From Paraburkholderia monticola (lineage in GTDB: Bacteria > Pseudomonadota > Gammaproteobacteria > Burkholderiales > Burkholderiaceae): a DNA stretch of 64,000 nucleotides. A program made the position numbers and the translations under genes. Below, piece after piece: positions 9,464 through 18,078 of the stretch. The stretch covers positions 186,001-250,000 of the forward strand of contig NZ_LRBG01000012.1 in NCBI RefSeq assembly GCF_001580545.1, written 5' to 3'. Position 1 is the first letter of the stretch, and the number at the start of each line of letters is the position of its first letter. The notes beneath the pieces were generated by a model. That model saw only the letters and a program-made list of their open reading frames with translations. It did not search any database and was not told the DNA's origin.

Positions 9464-9499
9464 GCACAGGGATGGTGCGACGCAGCACTCCCGACGTGC
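9464..9499. promoter_or_regulatory. Two NtrC-like dyads between divergent sigma-54 promoters
   Basis: GCACAGGGATGGTGC at 9464-9478 and GCACTCCCGACGTGC at 9485-9499 both fit GCAC-N7-GTGC, the outer part of the NtrC enhancer consensus. They are 21 bp apart (two helical turns). They lie about 130 bp upstream of the predicted nirB start and 120-150 bp upstream of the cobA start, a normal enhancer distance for both. The second is a poorer match in its centre. Confidence 0.6.
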
Positions 9500-9590
9500 G
9501 CAACGAGGGCGCTCGCAGGCGCTGACGAGACCGGGTTTTGCGCGTGAATCGCGGCGTGCGGCAACGGATTGCGAGCGTTCGTTCGATCGA

Positions 9591-9606
9591 TGGCGCGGAC
9601 CTTGCA
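9591..9606 (+). promoter_or_regulatory. Sigma-54 -24/-12 promoter of cobA
   Basis: TGGCGCGGACCTTGCA fits the sigma-54 element (GG and GC 12 bases apart, one mismatch from TGGCAC). The predicted start is near 9617, seven bases before the first leader hairpin. Confidence 0.72.
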
Positions 9607-9623
9607 TTGACCCAGCACAACGT

Positions 9624-9711
9624 CATCGCGGCAACGTCGTCGCGATGTGCGGACTCAACGCTTCATACGCTTCATACGCGTCAACAAGCAGTGCAATGGA
9701 CAACGGCGTCC
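9624..9711 (+). promoter_or_regulatory. ANTAR-type antiterminator RNA in the cobA leader
   Basis: P1 (9624-9647) is a 9-bp stem CATCGCGGC/GTCGCGATG (one G-U) around the hexaloop AACGTC. P2 (9698-9711) is GGAC-[AACGGC]-GTCC, identical to P2 in the nirB leader. Both loops have A1 and G4. P2 overlaps the 5' arm of the terminator at 9702-9742. A 9-bp tandem repeat (ACGCTTCAT, 9658-9675) lies in the linker. The same regulator is therefore expected to control both nirB and cobA. Confidence 0.8.
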
Positions 9712-9742
9712 CCTCGTGATCACCACGAGCGGACGCCGTTTT
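9702..9742 (+). terminator. Leader terminator (attenuator) of cobA
   Basis: AACGGCGTCC pairs with GGACGCCGTT (10 bp). After a C/C mismatch, CTCGTG pairs with CACGAG around a five-base loop, and TTTT follows. It sits 18 bp before the cobA start codon. Confidence 0.82.
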
Positions 9743-9760
9743 CGTTACAAGGACACGAAC

Positions 9761-10561
9761 ATGAACACCACCACCGGCAAGGTCACGCTGCTGAGCGCAG
9801 GCCCTGGCGACGTCGATCTGCTGACGCTGAAGGCCGTCAAGGCGCTCGCGGCCGCCGACGTCGTGCTGCTCGACGACCTCGCGAATCCCGACATCGTCAC
9901 GCTCGCGCCCCAGGCACGCGTGATTCGCGTTGGCAAGCGCGGCGGCTGCCGTTCGACGCCGCAGGCATTCATCGAGCGGCTGATGCGGCGCTATGCGCTA
10001 AAGGGCCTGCACGTGGTGCGCGTCAAAGGTGGCGAAGCGCTGTTGTTCGGCCGCGCGGGCGAGGAACTCGCGACGCTGCGCGAGGCCGGCATCGCGGTCG
10101 ATATCGTCAATGGCATCTCGTCGGGTTTCGCGGCCGCGGCGGGGCTCGGCATGTCGCTCACGCATCGGCGGCATTGCCACGGCGTGAGCTTCGTCACCGC
10201 GCACACCGAAGATCACGGCGAGCCGGACTGGGCCGCGCTCGCCGCGACGCGCACGACGCTCGCGATCTATATGGGGATGCGGCGCATCGACAGTATTGCC
10301 GCCGCGCTGCTCGCGCATCTGCCGGCCGCGACGCCGGCCGCGGTCGTGCAATGGGCGGGCGGCAGCGACGAGCGGCGCCTGTTGACACGGCTCGACCGGC
10401 TGGCCGCCGATGCGCTCGGCGCGGGCTTCGGGAGTCCCGCGGTGATTCTGGTGGGCGATGCGGTTGGCGAAAGCGCCGAAGCGCCCTGGTGGGAACGTGA
10501 AAATCGCGGCGAGCAAGGCCGGGACAGCTTGCCCGCGCCAGTGATTGCGCGGGCGGCCTGA
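9761..10561 (+). CDS. cobA: Uroporphyrinogen-III C-methyltransferase
   Basis: A 266-residue SAM-dependent methylase of the CobA/SUMT family. It has the opening LLSAGPGDVDLLTLKAVKAL, the VLLDDLANPDI segment, VVRVKGGEALLFGRAGEE (the KGGDP-like loop reads KGGEA here) and the central GISSGFAAAA motif. It methylates uroporphyrinogen III at C2 and C7 to precorrin-2, the sirohaem precursor, which NirB needs. The ATG at 9761 is chosen because AAGGA lies seven bases upstream and the longer open frame would run through the leader terminator. It is divergent from nirB with matching sigma-54 and ANTAR leader control. The oxidase/chelatase for sirohaem is not in the window. Confidence 0.93.
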   Translation: MNTTTGKVTLLSAGPGDVDLLTLKAVKALAAADVVLLDDLANPDIVTLAPQARVIRVGKRGGCRSTPQAFIERLMRRYALKGLHVVRVKGGEALLFGRAGEELATLREAGIAVDIVNGISSGFAAAAGLGMSLTHRRHCHGVSFVTAHTEDHGEPDWAALAATRTTLAIYMGMRRIDSIAAALLAHLPAATPAAVVQWAGGSDERRLLTRLDRLAADALGAGFGSPAVILVGDAVGESAEAPWWERENRGEQGRDSLPAPVIARAA

Positions 10562-10566
10562 GCGCT

Positions 10567-11454
10567 TCAGTCGCCGAAGCCCAGCTCCGCGTCCACCTCC
10601 TGCCCGACCCGCAGCCACGCCCCCGCCCCACTCGCGACCAGCGCGTTGTTGCCGAACGTGACCGCGCCGTCGAAACGTTCGCTCACGCGATAGCCGAGCA
10701 TCGTGTCGGTCGGCTCGTTCGGCCAGTCGGGATCGGGTGCGCCGCGCGCCTGATCGATGGTCGGCATCGGGCAGCGCGAGCACAGCTTGACGAGACGCAG
10801 CTCGACACGCGAGCTCGCGCCCGCGTCCGCATCTGCGTCGACGGCGAGCGTCTCGACATAGTCCTCTTCATAGGCGTCGAGGCCTTCGAGCACGATGTTG
10901 GGCCTGAAGCGATCGATCCTGATCGACGGCGCGCCCTTGCCGTTCAGGCGCGCGTTCAGATCGTCGAGCGAAGCCTGGCCGACCACTAGCAGCGGAAAGC
11001 CGTCGGCAAAAAACGTCGTGGCGCCGCCGGTGCTGTCCGTATAGTCGGGATCGACGACGCGTTCGCGCTCGGGATCGAAGCGCAGCAAGCGCGCGGGCAG
11101 ACCGAGGAACTCCGTGAACCAGGCGGCGGTTTCTTCGCCGGTATCGAGCCCATAGGCCGCGTCGCGCCAGACCGCCGTATCGACCCGCGGGGCCGCCGCG
11201 AGCCGCGCGGCATCGAGCGGCGTGCGCAGCTCACGCATGCCCGGCGCGCGCACGATCAGATCCCGCTCGCCGAGTTCGACACGGATCAAGGCCATGCGCG
11301 GATACGCGCGCTGCGTGAACATCGCGCCGTGCGGGTCGGTGATCATCCAGTTGCGGTCATATTCGAGGCCCGTCGCCAGCAGGCGCGCCTCGCCCAGCGT
11401 GATGCCCGCGCAGGATTTGATCGGATAGACGAACAGCTCGCTGATGGTGGTCAT
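10567..11454 (-). CDS. MOSC-domain protein with N-terminal beta-barrel (YcbX-like)
   Basis: A 295-residue protein that starts ISELFVYPIKSCAGITLGEA, the MOSC N-terminal beta-barrel (PF03476). It continues into a MOSC domain with IDRFRPNIVLEG and the conserved cysteine in LVKLCSRCPMPTID, the presumed molybdenum-cofactor sulfur site. YcbX-type proteins work with Moco-dependent reduction of N-hydroxylated compounds. No C-terminal ferredoxin domain is present, so this is the short form. The ATG at 11454 is the family-conserved start. The frame is open further upstream but runs over the glcG-like gene. It is convergent with cobA, the two stops being 5 bp apart. Confidence 0.85.
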   Translation of the reverse strand: MTTISELFVYPIKSCAGITLGEARLLATGLEYDRNWMITDPHGAMFTQRAYPRMALIRVELGERDLIVRAPGMRELRTPLDAARLAAAPRVDTAVWRDAAYGLDTGEETAAWFTEFLGLPARLLRFDPERERVVDPDYTDSTGGATTFFADGFPLLVVGQASLDDLNARLNGKGAPSIRIDRFRPNIVLEGLDAYEEDYVETLAVDADADAGASSRVELRLVKLCSRCPMPTIDQARGAPDPDWPNEPTDTMLGYRVSERFDGAVTFGNNALVASGAGAWLRVGQEVDAELGFGD

Positions 11455-11697
11455 GGTCTGAGGTTTCGCTCGGAACGTGGTTTTCTGGTCAACACGCATT
11501 GTAAAGCGCCCGGCGTGCGCGGTTCCAGCAGCGGCTTCGCGTCCTGCGCCGAGGGCCGCCCAGGGAAGCCGCCGTTTTGCCCTCGGGACGCCTGGAAGTA
11601 GAATCGTCGGATCAGCCAGGCGCCAGGGCGCCGCATCACCGGTTACTGATAGAAGCTGTAGAAGCCTCCCTCCCATCACCGAGACAGGAAATTGACC

Positions 11698-12102
11698 ATG
11701 CTGAGCAAACCCGTGTTGACCGTCACCGAGACGACCCGCATTCTCGATGCTGCCCGCGCGGAAGCCGAGAAGAACAAGTGGGCCGTCGCGATCGTGCTCG
11801 CGGACGACGGCGGCCATCCGCTCGCGCTGCTGCGTCTCGATGGCGCCGCGCCGTCGACCGCCTACATCGCCACCGAAAAGGCCCGCACCGCGGCACTCGG
11901 CCGGCGCGAAACCAAGGTCTATGAAGACATGATCAACAACGGCCGCACCGCGTTCCTCAGCGCGCCGTTGCAGAGCACGCTCGAAGGCGGCGTGCCGGTG
12001 ATCGTCGACGGCCAGGTGGTCGGCGCGGTCGGCGTGTCGGGCGTCAAGTCGGAGCAGGATGCGCAGATCGCGAAAGCCGCCATTCAGGCGCTCGGCGCTT
12101 AA
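11698..12102 (+). CDS. GlcG/HbpS-family (DUF336) protein
   Basis: A 134-residue protein of the GlcG/HbpS family: ILDAARAEAEKNKWAVAIV near the N-terminus, GHPLALLRLDGA, then the C-terminal GGVPVIVDGQVVGAVGVSG signature. Family members bind haem or small ligands, and the E. coli member lies in the glycolate operon. Here it sits 81 bp upstream of glcB (malate synthase G) on the same strand, so a glycolate/glyoxylate role is likely, though its biochemical activity is not known. The ATG at 11698 is preferred to an in-frame TTG six bases earlier because AGGA is better spaced. Confidence 0.87.
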   Translation: MLSKPVLTVTETTRILDAARAEAEKNKWAVAIVLADDGGHPLALLRLDGAAPSTAYIATEKARTAALGRRETKVYEDMINNGRTAFLSAPLQSTLEGGVPVIVDGQVVGAVGVSGVKSEQDAQIAKAAIQALGA

Positions 12103-12183
12103 GGCGCCAGGCGCACAAGCCATCCCTTGGCACAACGAGGACCGATGCCCCCCTCATCGGTCCCATAACAGATGGAGCAGTCG

Positions 12184-14358
12184 ATGACTCAGATGAACCC
12201 GCGCGGCGGACTGCAGGTCGCCGCCAATCTCGACCAGTTCGTCGAAACCGAAGCCCTGCCCGGAACCGGAATCGACAGCGCCGCCTTCTGGTCGGGTTTC
12301 GACGCCCTCGTGCACGAGCTGGCGCCCAAAAACCGTGCGTTGCTCGCCGAGCGCGACCGCCTGCAAAGCGAACTCGACACATGGCATCGGGCCAATCCCG
12401 GCCCGGTGCGCGACCTGCGCGCGTACCGGGCGTTTCTCGAAGGCATCGGCTATATCGTGCCCGTGCCCGCCGGCGTCAAAGCCACGACCGACCACGTGGA
12501 CAGCGAAATCGCCGAGCAGGCCGGCCCGCAGCTCGTCGTGCCACTGTCGAACCAGCGCTACGCGCTGAACGCCGCGAACGCGCGCTGGGGCAGCCTGTAC
12601 GACGCGCTGTACGGCACCGACGCGATCCCCGAAAGCGATGGCGCGGAAAAGCAGAAAGGCTTCAACCCGGTGCGCGGCGCCGCGGTCATCGCGTATGCGC
12701 GCAAGTTCCTCGATCAGGCCGCGCCGCTCGCGAACGGCTCGCACGCGGAAGCGACGCGCTATAGCGTCGAAAACGGCCAGCTCGTTGTCGCGCTGAAAAG
12801 CGGCACGAGCGCATTGCAAACGCCCGCGCAGTTCGTCGGCTATCAGGGCGACGCGAGCGCGCCGTCGGCGGTGCTCGTCAAGCACAACGGCCTGCACGTC
12901 GAGATCCAGATCGATGCGAACGATTCGATCGGCAAGACCGATGCCGCGCATGTGAAGGACGTCGTCGTCGAAGCGGCGGTCAGCACGATCATCGATTGCG
13001 AGGATTCGGTCGCGGCCGTCGACGCCGACGACAAGGTGCTGCTCTATCGCAACTGGCTCGGCCTCATGAACGGCGACCTGACGGAAGAGGTCACCAAGGG
13101 CGGCAAGACCTTCACGCGCCGGCTCAACGCCGATCGCGAGTACACCGGCGCCGACGGCAAGTCGCAGGTCAAGCTGCACGGGCGCTCGCTGCTGTTCGTG
13201 CGCAACGTCGGCCATCTGATGACGAACCCGGCCGTGCTGACGAAAGACGGCCACGAAATTCCCGAAGGCATTCTCGATGCGGTGATCACGACGCTGTGCG
13301 CGCTGCGCGACCGCCAGAACAAGCTGAACTCGCGTACCGGCTCGATCTATATCGTCAAGCCGAAGATGCACGGCCCGGCCGAAGTCGCGTTCGCGAGCGA
13401 GTTGTTCGCGCGCGTCGAAGATCTGCTGAAGCTGCCGCGCAACACGATCAAGATGGGCATCATGGACGAGGAGCGCCGCACCAGCGTGAATCTGCTCGCC
13501 TGTATCGCGGAAGCATCGGCGCGCGTCGCGTTCATCAACACCGGCTTCCTCGATCGCACCGGCGACGAGATGCACTCGGCGATGGAAGCGGGCCCGATGA
13601 TGCGCAAGGGCGACATGAAGTCGAGCAAGTGGATCACCTCGTACGAGCGCAGCAACGTGCTGGTCGGCTTGAGCGCGGGCTTGCGCGGCCGCTCGCAGAT
13701 CGGCAAGGGCATGTGGGCGATGCCCGATCTGATGCACGCGATGCTCGAGCAGAAGATCGCGCATCCGAAGGCTGGCGCGAACACCGCGTGGGTGCCCTCG
13801 CCGACCGCCGCGACGCTGCACGCGCTGCACTATCACCAGGTCGACGTGCAGGCGGTCCAGCAGGAGCTCGAACGCACCGACTACGCCAAGGCGCGCGACG
13901 AACTGCTCGACGGCCTGCTGACGATTCCTGTCGTCGAAAAGGCGCAATGGAGCGACGACGAAATCCGCGCCGAGGTCGACAACAACACGCAGGGCATTCT
14001 CGGCTACGTGGTGCGCTGGATCGACCAGGGTGTCGGCTGCTCGAAGGTGCCGGACATTCACAACGTCGGCCTGATGGAAGACCGCGCGACGCTGCGTATT
14101 TCGAGCCAGCACATTGCGAACTGGCTGTATCACGGCGTGATCCAACGCGAGCTCGTCGAGGAGACGTTCAAGCGCATGGCCAAGGTCGTCGATGGGCAGA
14201 ACGCGGGCGACCCGCTCTACCAGCCGATGGCGCCCGGCTTCGACGGAATCGCATTCAAGGCCGCGCAGGCACTCGTATTCGAGGGGCGTCAGCAGCCGAG
14301 CGGTTATACCGAACCGCTGCTGCACAAGTTCCGGCTCGAGGTGAAGAAGCAGGCGTAA
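12184..14358 (+). CDS. glcB: Malate synthase G
   Basis: A 724-residue protein matching the length of malate synthase G. It condenses glyoxylate with acetyl-CoA to give malate in the cytoplasm. Clear family segments are [37 protein letters not shown] (AVDADDK follows), [31 protein letters not shown] and [17 protein letters not shown]. An upstream in-frame ATG at 12172 exists, but GGAG at 12174-12177 is correctly placed for the ATG at 12184. It follows the glcG-like gene and ends in a strong terminator. Confidence 0.96.
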   Translation: MTQMNPRGGLQVAANLDQFVETEALPGTGIDSAAFWSGFDALVHELAPKNRALLAERDRLQSELDTWHRANPGPVRDLRAYRAFLEGIGYIVPVPAGVKATTDHVDSEIAEQAGPQLVVPLSNQRYALNAANARWGSLYDALYGTDAIPESDGAEKQKGFNPVRGAAVIAYARKFLDQAAPLANGSHAEATRYSVENGQLVVALKSGTSALQTPAQFVGYQGDASAPSAVLVKHNGLHVEIQIDANDSIGKTDAAHVKDVVVEAAVSTIIDCEDSVAAVDADDKVLLYRNWLGLMNGDLTEEVTKGGKTFTRRLNADREYTGADGKSQVKLHGRSLLFVRNVGHLMTNPAVLTKDGHEIPEGILDAVITTLCALRDRQNKLNSRTGSIYIVKPKMHGPAEVAFASELFARVEDLLKLPRNTIKMGIMDEERRTSVNLLACIAEASARVAFINTGFLDRTGDEMHSAMEAGPMMRKGDMKSSKWITSYERSNVLVGLSAGLRGRSQIGKGMWAMPDLMHAMLEQKIAHPKAGANTAWVPSPTAATLHALHYHQVDVQAVQQELERTDYAKARDELLDGLLTIPVVEKAQWSDDEIRAEVDNNTQGILGYVVRWIDQGVGCSKVPDIHNVGLMEDRATLRISSQHIANWLYHGVIQRELVEETFKRMAKVVDGQNAGDPLYQPMAPGFDGIAFKAAQALVFEGRQQPSGYTEPLLHKFRLEVKKQA

Positions 14359-14384
14359 GGCCGCCCAGGTCTAGCTGAAACGAC

Positions 14385-14419
14385 AACGGGCGCCGCGTGA
14401 TGCGGCGCCCGTTTTTTTT
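14385..14419 (+). terminator. Intrinsic terminator after glcB
   Basis: AACGGGCGCCGC pairs with GCGGCGCCCGTT (12 bp) around a five-base loop, followed by eight T. It lies between convergent glcB and galU. On the minus strand the same stem is followed only by GTCG, so it mainly serves glcB. Confidence 0.93.
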
Positions 14420-14434
14420 CAGGGCCTTGTCAGT

Positions 14435-15352
14435 TCATGCGGCTTCGGCCGTCAATTGCCCGGCCTCGCCGGCTTGCACTTCGTTCTGCATATACGCCTG
14501 CAGATACGCCTCGAAGTCCGCCTTCACCTCGGGATGACGCAGCGCGAATTCGACGGTCGCCTTCAGGTAACCGAGCTTGCTGCCGCAATCGAAGCGCGTG
14601 CCGAAGTAACGGTACGCGAGCACCTGCTCTTCGGTCAGCAGCGACTGCACCGCGTCGGTCAGCTGTAACTCGCCGCCCGCGCCAGGCTGCAGCGCGCGGA
14701 TATGCTTGAAGATCGTCGGCATCAGCACGTAGCGGCCCACCACGCCGAGATTCGACGGTGCGTTGTCCGGGGCCGGCTTCTCGACGATGCCCGACAGCTT
14801 GATCACGTTGTCTTCCCACTCGCGGCCGTCGACGACGCCGTACGAGCGGCTGTCCTCGCGCGCGATCGTTTCGACGCCGATCACCGAGCTGTGATAGTGG
14901 TTGAACGTATCGACGAGCTGGCTCATCACCGGCTTTGAGCTATGCAGCAGGTCGTCGGCGAGAATCACCGCGAACGGGCTGTCGCCCACCAGTTTCTCGG
15001 CGCACAGCACCGCATGGCCCAGACCGAGCGCTTCGGCCTGGCGCACGTAAAAGCAGTCGACGTTGGCAGGCTTGATGCTGCGCACCAGATCGAGCAGCTT
15101 CTGCTTATTGCGCGCTTCGAGCTCGGATTCGATTTCATAGGATTTGTCGAAGTGATCTTCGATCGCGCGTTTGCTGCGGCCCGTCACGAAGATCATCTCG
15201 GTGATACCGGCGGCGATCGCTTCTTCGACTGCGTACTGGATCAGCGGCTTGTCGACGATCGGCAGCATTTCCTTCGGACTTGCTTTGGTAGCCGGCAGGA
15301 ATCGTGTCCCGAGGCCCGCTACGGGAAACACGGCTTTGGTGACTTTCAGCAT
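14435..15352 (-). CDS. galU: UTP-glucose-1-phosphate uridylyltransferase
   Basis: A 305-residue GalU. It has the nucleotide-binding AVFPVAGLGTRFLPATKA, KEMLPIVDKPLIQYAVEEA, FVTGRSKRAIEDHFD, LGHAVLCAEKLVGD and FAVILADDLL. It makes UDP-glucose, the precursor for BceC and the priming transferase of the exopolysaccharide. The equivalent in the cepacian bce-II cluster is called bceT. The start at 15352 (MLKVTKAVFPVAG) is the common family start and has GGGA eight bases upstream. In-frame ATG 15361 and GTG 15367 are alternatives. Upstream lies a 280-bp AT-rich stretch likely to hold its promoter. Confidence 0.95.
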   Translation of the reverse strand: MLKVTKAVFPVAGLGTRFLPATKASPKEMLPIVDKPLIQYAVEEAIAAGITEMIFVTGRSKRAIEDHFDKSYEIESELEARNKQKLLDLVRSIKPANVDCFYVRQAEALGLGHAVLCAEKLVGDSPFAVILADDLLHSSKPVMSQLVDTFNHYHSSVIGVETIAREDSRSYGVVDGREWEDNVIKLSGIVEKPAPDNAPSNLGVVGRYVLMPTIFKHIRALQPGAGGELQLTDAVQSLLTEEQVLAYRYFGTRFDCGSKLGYLKATVEFALRHPEVKADFEAYLQAYMQNEVQAGEAGQLTAEAA

Positions 15353-15636
15353 GGTAGACATTCCCACATCGGTTAGAGGTTGGTGTGTTCGCGGACCTGG
15401 CGGCCAATCGATGTCGGCGCAAGACTAGCAGAAAACTCTGCGAGGTTCAGGCAAGCGTATTCTCCGATTTAATCCAGATAATTCGGCACATTAATCGATA
15501 TGCCATATCGCGAAAAATTAGCGGCAATTATTACGCTATTCGTTAATGAAAAATCAATAAAATCCGAAAGTCTTACCTTTCGGACGAACGCCGGCGCGCC
15601 TGCCGTGGTAATCGAACGGCCGACTCCGGCAGCGCG

Positions 15637-15780
15637 TCATTGCTGTTCGTCGACCGGCGGCTGCTTGCCCGGATTCATGCGATAGCGCCGGATTGGCTCG
15701 TTGCGCAACGCATCGCGATAGGCGGAGGCGGCTACCAGAATCAGCAGCACGGCCGCGCCGGCGAGTAAATGCAGGTTCAT
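15637..15780 (-). CDS. Small single-pass membrane protein, 47 residues
   Basis: The frame reads MNLHLLAGAAVLLILVAASA followed by YRDALRNEPIRRYRMNPG and a short hydrophilic tail ending DEQQ. That is one hydrophobic helix (about residues 4-20) and a basic cytoplasmic segment. GAGGTGA eight bases before the ATG is a strong ribosome site in an otherwise AT-rich spacer. No family is recognised. Its position between galU and an acyltransferase in the polysaccharide region suggests, but does not prove, a link. Confidence 0.65.
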   Translation of the reverse strand: MNLHLLAGAAVLLILVAASAYRDALRNEPIRRYRMNPGKQPPVDEQQ

Positions 15781-16037
15781 GACTTCACCTCGTGTCAGAA
15801 AATCCTTGCTTTAAATTAGCACGACAAAAGCGGCAAATAATTCGACCTCGGATACACCGACCAGTCATTACAATTCGTCACAAAATCAATGTTCCAATTA
15901 ATTTGCAATGCAATTTTTTATTCATTTTTTAGCATTGCGGTGCTCTAGCATGGATGCATCGCGGGTGCGCGAGGCACCCGGTCGAATGGCGATTGCGCCT
16001 CCTCTTTTCCCATTTCCGCTTCAGACAAGGACCGCGT
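15781..16037. other. AT-rich promoter-like spacer
   Basis: This sequence is markedly AT-rich against its surroundings, with runs such as CAATTTTTTATTCATTTTTT near 15909. It separates the small membrane gene from the divergent acyltransferase and probably carries the promoters of both. No specific operator was identified. Confidence 0.5.
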
Positions 16038-17285
16038 ATGAGCGACCCAGCACTGGATGCCGCCGGCTCATCCCTGCCCCTCCCGCCACTGCCGCGCACG
16101 CAGAACACACCGGCCGTGGCGCACTCGCGCAGCGCTGCGCGTATCGATGGCGCCGGCAAGGAGTACGTGATCGACGCGCTGCGTGGCTTCGCCGCGCTGC
16201 TGGTCGCGTATTTTCATTGCCGCCAGATCGTGTGGGTCGGCATGCAGGCGTTTCATCAGAGCGTCGGACATGCGCTGAGCCCGAGCACGCTTGCCGCGTA
16301 TCTGACGTTTCCGATTGCATGGGGCTCGGCCGGCGTGCCGCTGTTCTTCGTGATCAGCGGCTACTGCATTCATCGCGGCGGCGCGCTGCGGCTCGCCGAC
16401 AATCCCGCCTACCGGCTCGATGCGGGCAACTTCTGGCTGCGGCGCTTCGCGCGTATCTATCCGGTGCTGCTCGCGGCGCTCGTGCTGACCTTCGCGCTCG
16501 ATTCGGCGAGCCTGCAATTGCCGCCCGTCAGTCACAAGATTCGCGACATCGGTTGGCAGCCGTTTCTGGTCAACCTGTTCTCGCTGCAGGGTGTAGCGGG
16601 CAAAACGTATGGTTCGAACGGCGCGTTGTGGACGCTGTCGCTCGAAGTGCAGTTCTATGCGATCTATCCGTTGCTGTTCGCGCTGCGGCGACGCATCGGC
16701 ATGAATGCCGCGCTCGGGCTCGTCGCCGCGATCAACCTCGCGTCTGCGTACGTTCTCGAACGTCACGATCTGCAGTTCTTCACGTCGTACTGGTTCTCGT
16801 GGATGCTCGGCGCGTGGATCGCCGACGCGAAAGCGCGCAGCGCGCGCGAGGCGCGGGCGCCCGCGGTGCTCTATGTGCTGGCGGCGGCGTTGATCGCGGC
16901 CGGCTGCGTCGCGTTTCATTTCGGCCAATACGGTGCGTTCCAGATCTGGGCGCTCGGGTTCGCGTGCTATCTGTATAAGGCGCTCGATGGGCGCAATGGC
17001 TCACCTCGTGAAGCGCGGGGCGTGCGTCCGCTGCTTCGTACCTGGGCGCGCGCGGTGTCGCGTTTGCTGTCGCGCTTCGGCGACTTCAGCTTCTCGCTCT
17101 ATCTGATCCATCTGCCGATCTTCGTGCTGCTGTCGTCGTGGCTGTTTCGCTCGTCGCTGCAGATGTCGATCTGGCCGTCGTTTGGCTATATGGTGGTCGC
17201 CGTGCCGGCTGCCTATGTGTTTTATCGGCTGGTCGAACTGCCCGCGATGAGGTGGTCGGCGAGCCTGAGGCCTAAAAGGCGGTAA
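16038..17285 (+). CDS. Acyltransferase 3 family membrane protein (exopolysaccharide decoration)
   Basis: A 415-residue multi-pass protein of the Acyl_transf_3 (OafA/YrhL) family. After a soluble leader of about 45 residues comes VIDALRGFAALLVAYFHCRQ, with the conserved RG and His, then GSAGVPLFFVISGYCIHRGG and WLRRFARIYPVLL, and about 10 hydrophobic helices. Such enzymes transfer acetyl or other acyl groups to sugars at the inner membrane. The cepacian bce-II cluster carries several (bceO, bceS, bceU) and this is one of that type. Which one cannot be told. The ATG at 16038 is preceded by AAGGA. The longer frame back to 15954 lacks an RBS. Confidence 0.87.
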   Translation: MSDPALDAAGSSLPLPPLPRTQNTPAVAHSRSAARIDGAGKEYVIDALRGFAALLVAYFHCRQIVWVGMQAFHQSVGHALSPSTLAAYLTFPIAWGSAGVPLFFVISGYCIHRGGALRLADNPAYRLDAGNFWLRRFARIYPVLLAALVLTFALDSASLQLPPVSHKIRDIGWQPFLVNLFSLQGVAGKTYGSNGALWTLSLEVQFYAIYPLLFALRRRIGMNAALGLVAAINLASAYVLERHDLQFFTSYWFSWMLGAWIADAKARSAREARAPAVLYVLAAALIAAGCVAFHFGQYGAFQIWALGFACYLYKALDGRNGSPREARGVRPLLRTWARAVSRLLSRFGDFSFSLYLIHLPIFVLLSSWLFRSSLQMSIWPSFGYMVVAVPAAYVFYRLVELPAMRWSASLRPKRR

Positions 17286-17328
17286 CAGGACCTGGACATC
17301 GAGTCATGCCCACCGTATCCGTGCCGGC

Positions 17329-17549
17329 ATGGCGAGACGACAAATCAGCAACGAATTATGGGTGGCGCTGGAGCCGTCGATTTGGGTGTTCACGCCGTCG
17401 CCCAGAGGGGATTGTCCTCGTACAAGGCTGACGAGCGCACAGCACTGAACGGCATCCTGTATGTCCTGCAAACCGACGCTTGCCTGCGTGGCCTAGCTTT
17501 CGGGGCGCCGCCGAAGCAGGGCCTAGTTACTATGTTTACGGGTTGGTAG
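17329..17549 (+). pseudogene. Decayed IS5-type transposase N-terminus
   Basis: From the ATG at 17329 the frame reads MARRQISNELWVALEPSIWV, then FTPSPRGD, the opening of IS5-family (DUF4096) transposases. After a frame change the match resumes as DERTALNGILYVLQT, the family's 'RaaLnGILyVLqTG' motif, before degenerating at about 17500. No catalytic DDE part remains. It marks the left edge of the AT-richer island that runs to about 20.2 kb. Confidence 0.72.
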
Positions 17550-18078
17550 GCGGGTCAGGTGGCCAAAGCCTTGGATCGTCGCACATCCATTCGCAGCTAC
17601 CCCGACAAATCGGAGTTAATTCGATCTCGATTTGCCGAACAGCAAGTTCGCCGTCAGGGCGCTTCGTCACATAACTGTCCGTCATAGTTACAGGTTCGAC
17701 ATAAATGTTTTTACTTAGAATTCCAAGTTTTCTCAGATACGTTTTCACCACCTCCCCACGGCGGCCCTGCAAGATATCCAGATCACGTTCGCCAATATAT
17801 GCGCCGGCGATTACGATTGCCTGAATATCCACATCGGGCCATTTTTTTGCCACCTTCACAGCATTTTCAATTAACTGCCGATTTTCCTTCGAAAGCGCAG
17901 TCGTGTTGAATGGCAACTCCAAATACACGCTTTTCAGGAATCGGCATGTGGCGGATGGCTTACTGACTACCACGCTATCCATCGAGTGGCCTGCGTAAGC
18001 CAGTCCACAAAAACCAGTAAATAAGGTTAGTGCAGCGACCAGTGCGCAGCGCCAAGATCTCATCCTCTCGCTCATCAT
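17536..18078 (-). CDS. Secreted OmpA-like protein, putative immunity/partner of the M35 effector
   Basis: A 180-residue protein with an N-terminal signal peptide (RCALVAALTLFTGFCGLAYA, about residues 10-29). It also has an OmpA-C-like region: VYLELPFNTTALSKENRQLI, DVDIQAIVIAGAYIGERDLD, GRRGEVVKTYLRKLGI. The peptidoglycan-binding residues are only partly kept, and the C-terminus is Cys- and Pro-rich (CRGSCEWMCDDP). Its start overlaps the stop of the metallopeptidase gene by four bases, so the two are translationally coupled. A periplasmic immunity protein or anchoring partner is inferred from this arrangement. Composition is lower in GC than the flanks. Confidence 0.6.
   Translation of the reverse strand: MMSERMRSWRCALVAALTLFTGFCGLAYAGHSMDSVVVSKPSATCRFLKSVYLELPFNTTALSKENRQLIENAVKVAKKWPDVDIQAIVIAGAYIGERDLDILQGRRGEVVKTYLRKLGILSKNIYVEPVTMTDSYVTKRPDGELAVRQIEIELTPICRGSCEWMCDDPRLWPPDPPTNP

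Noticed and set aside
6616..9525. A 969-codon open frame on the plus strand opposite nirB
   Set aside because: It is Arg/Ala/His-rich and has no recognisable domain, and it lies antisense to a clear nirB. It results from high GC at third codon positions.
12172..12183. ATG at 12172 as start of malate synthase G
   Set aside because: The GGAG inside these bases is the ribosome site for the ATG at 12184, which gives the usual family length.
12154..14325. A 723-codon open frame on the minus strand opposite glcB
   Set aside because: It mirrors malate synthase G codons and has no family motif or ribosome site.
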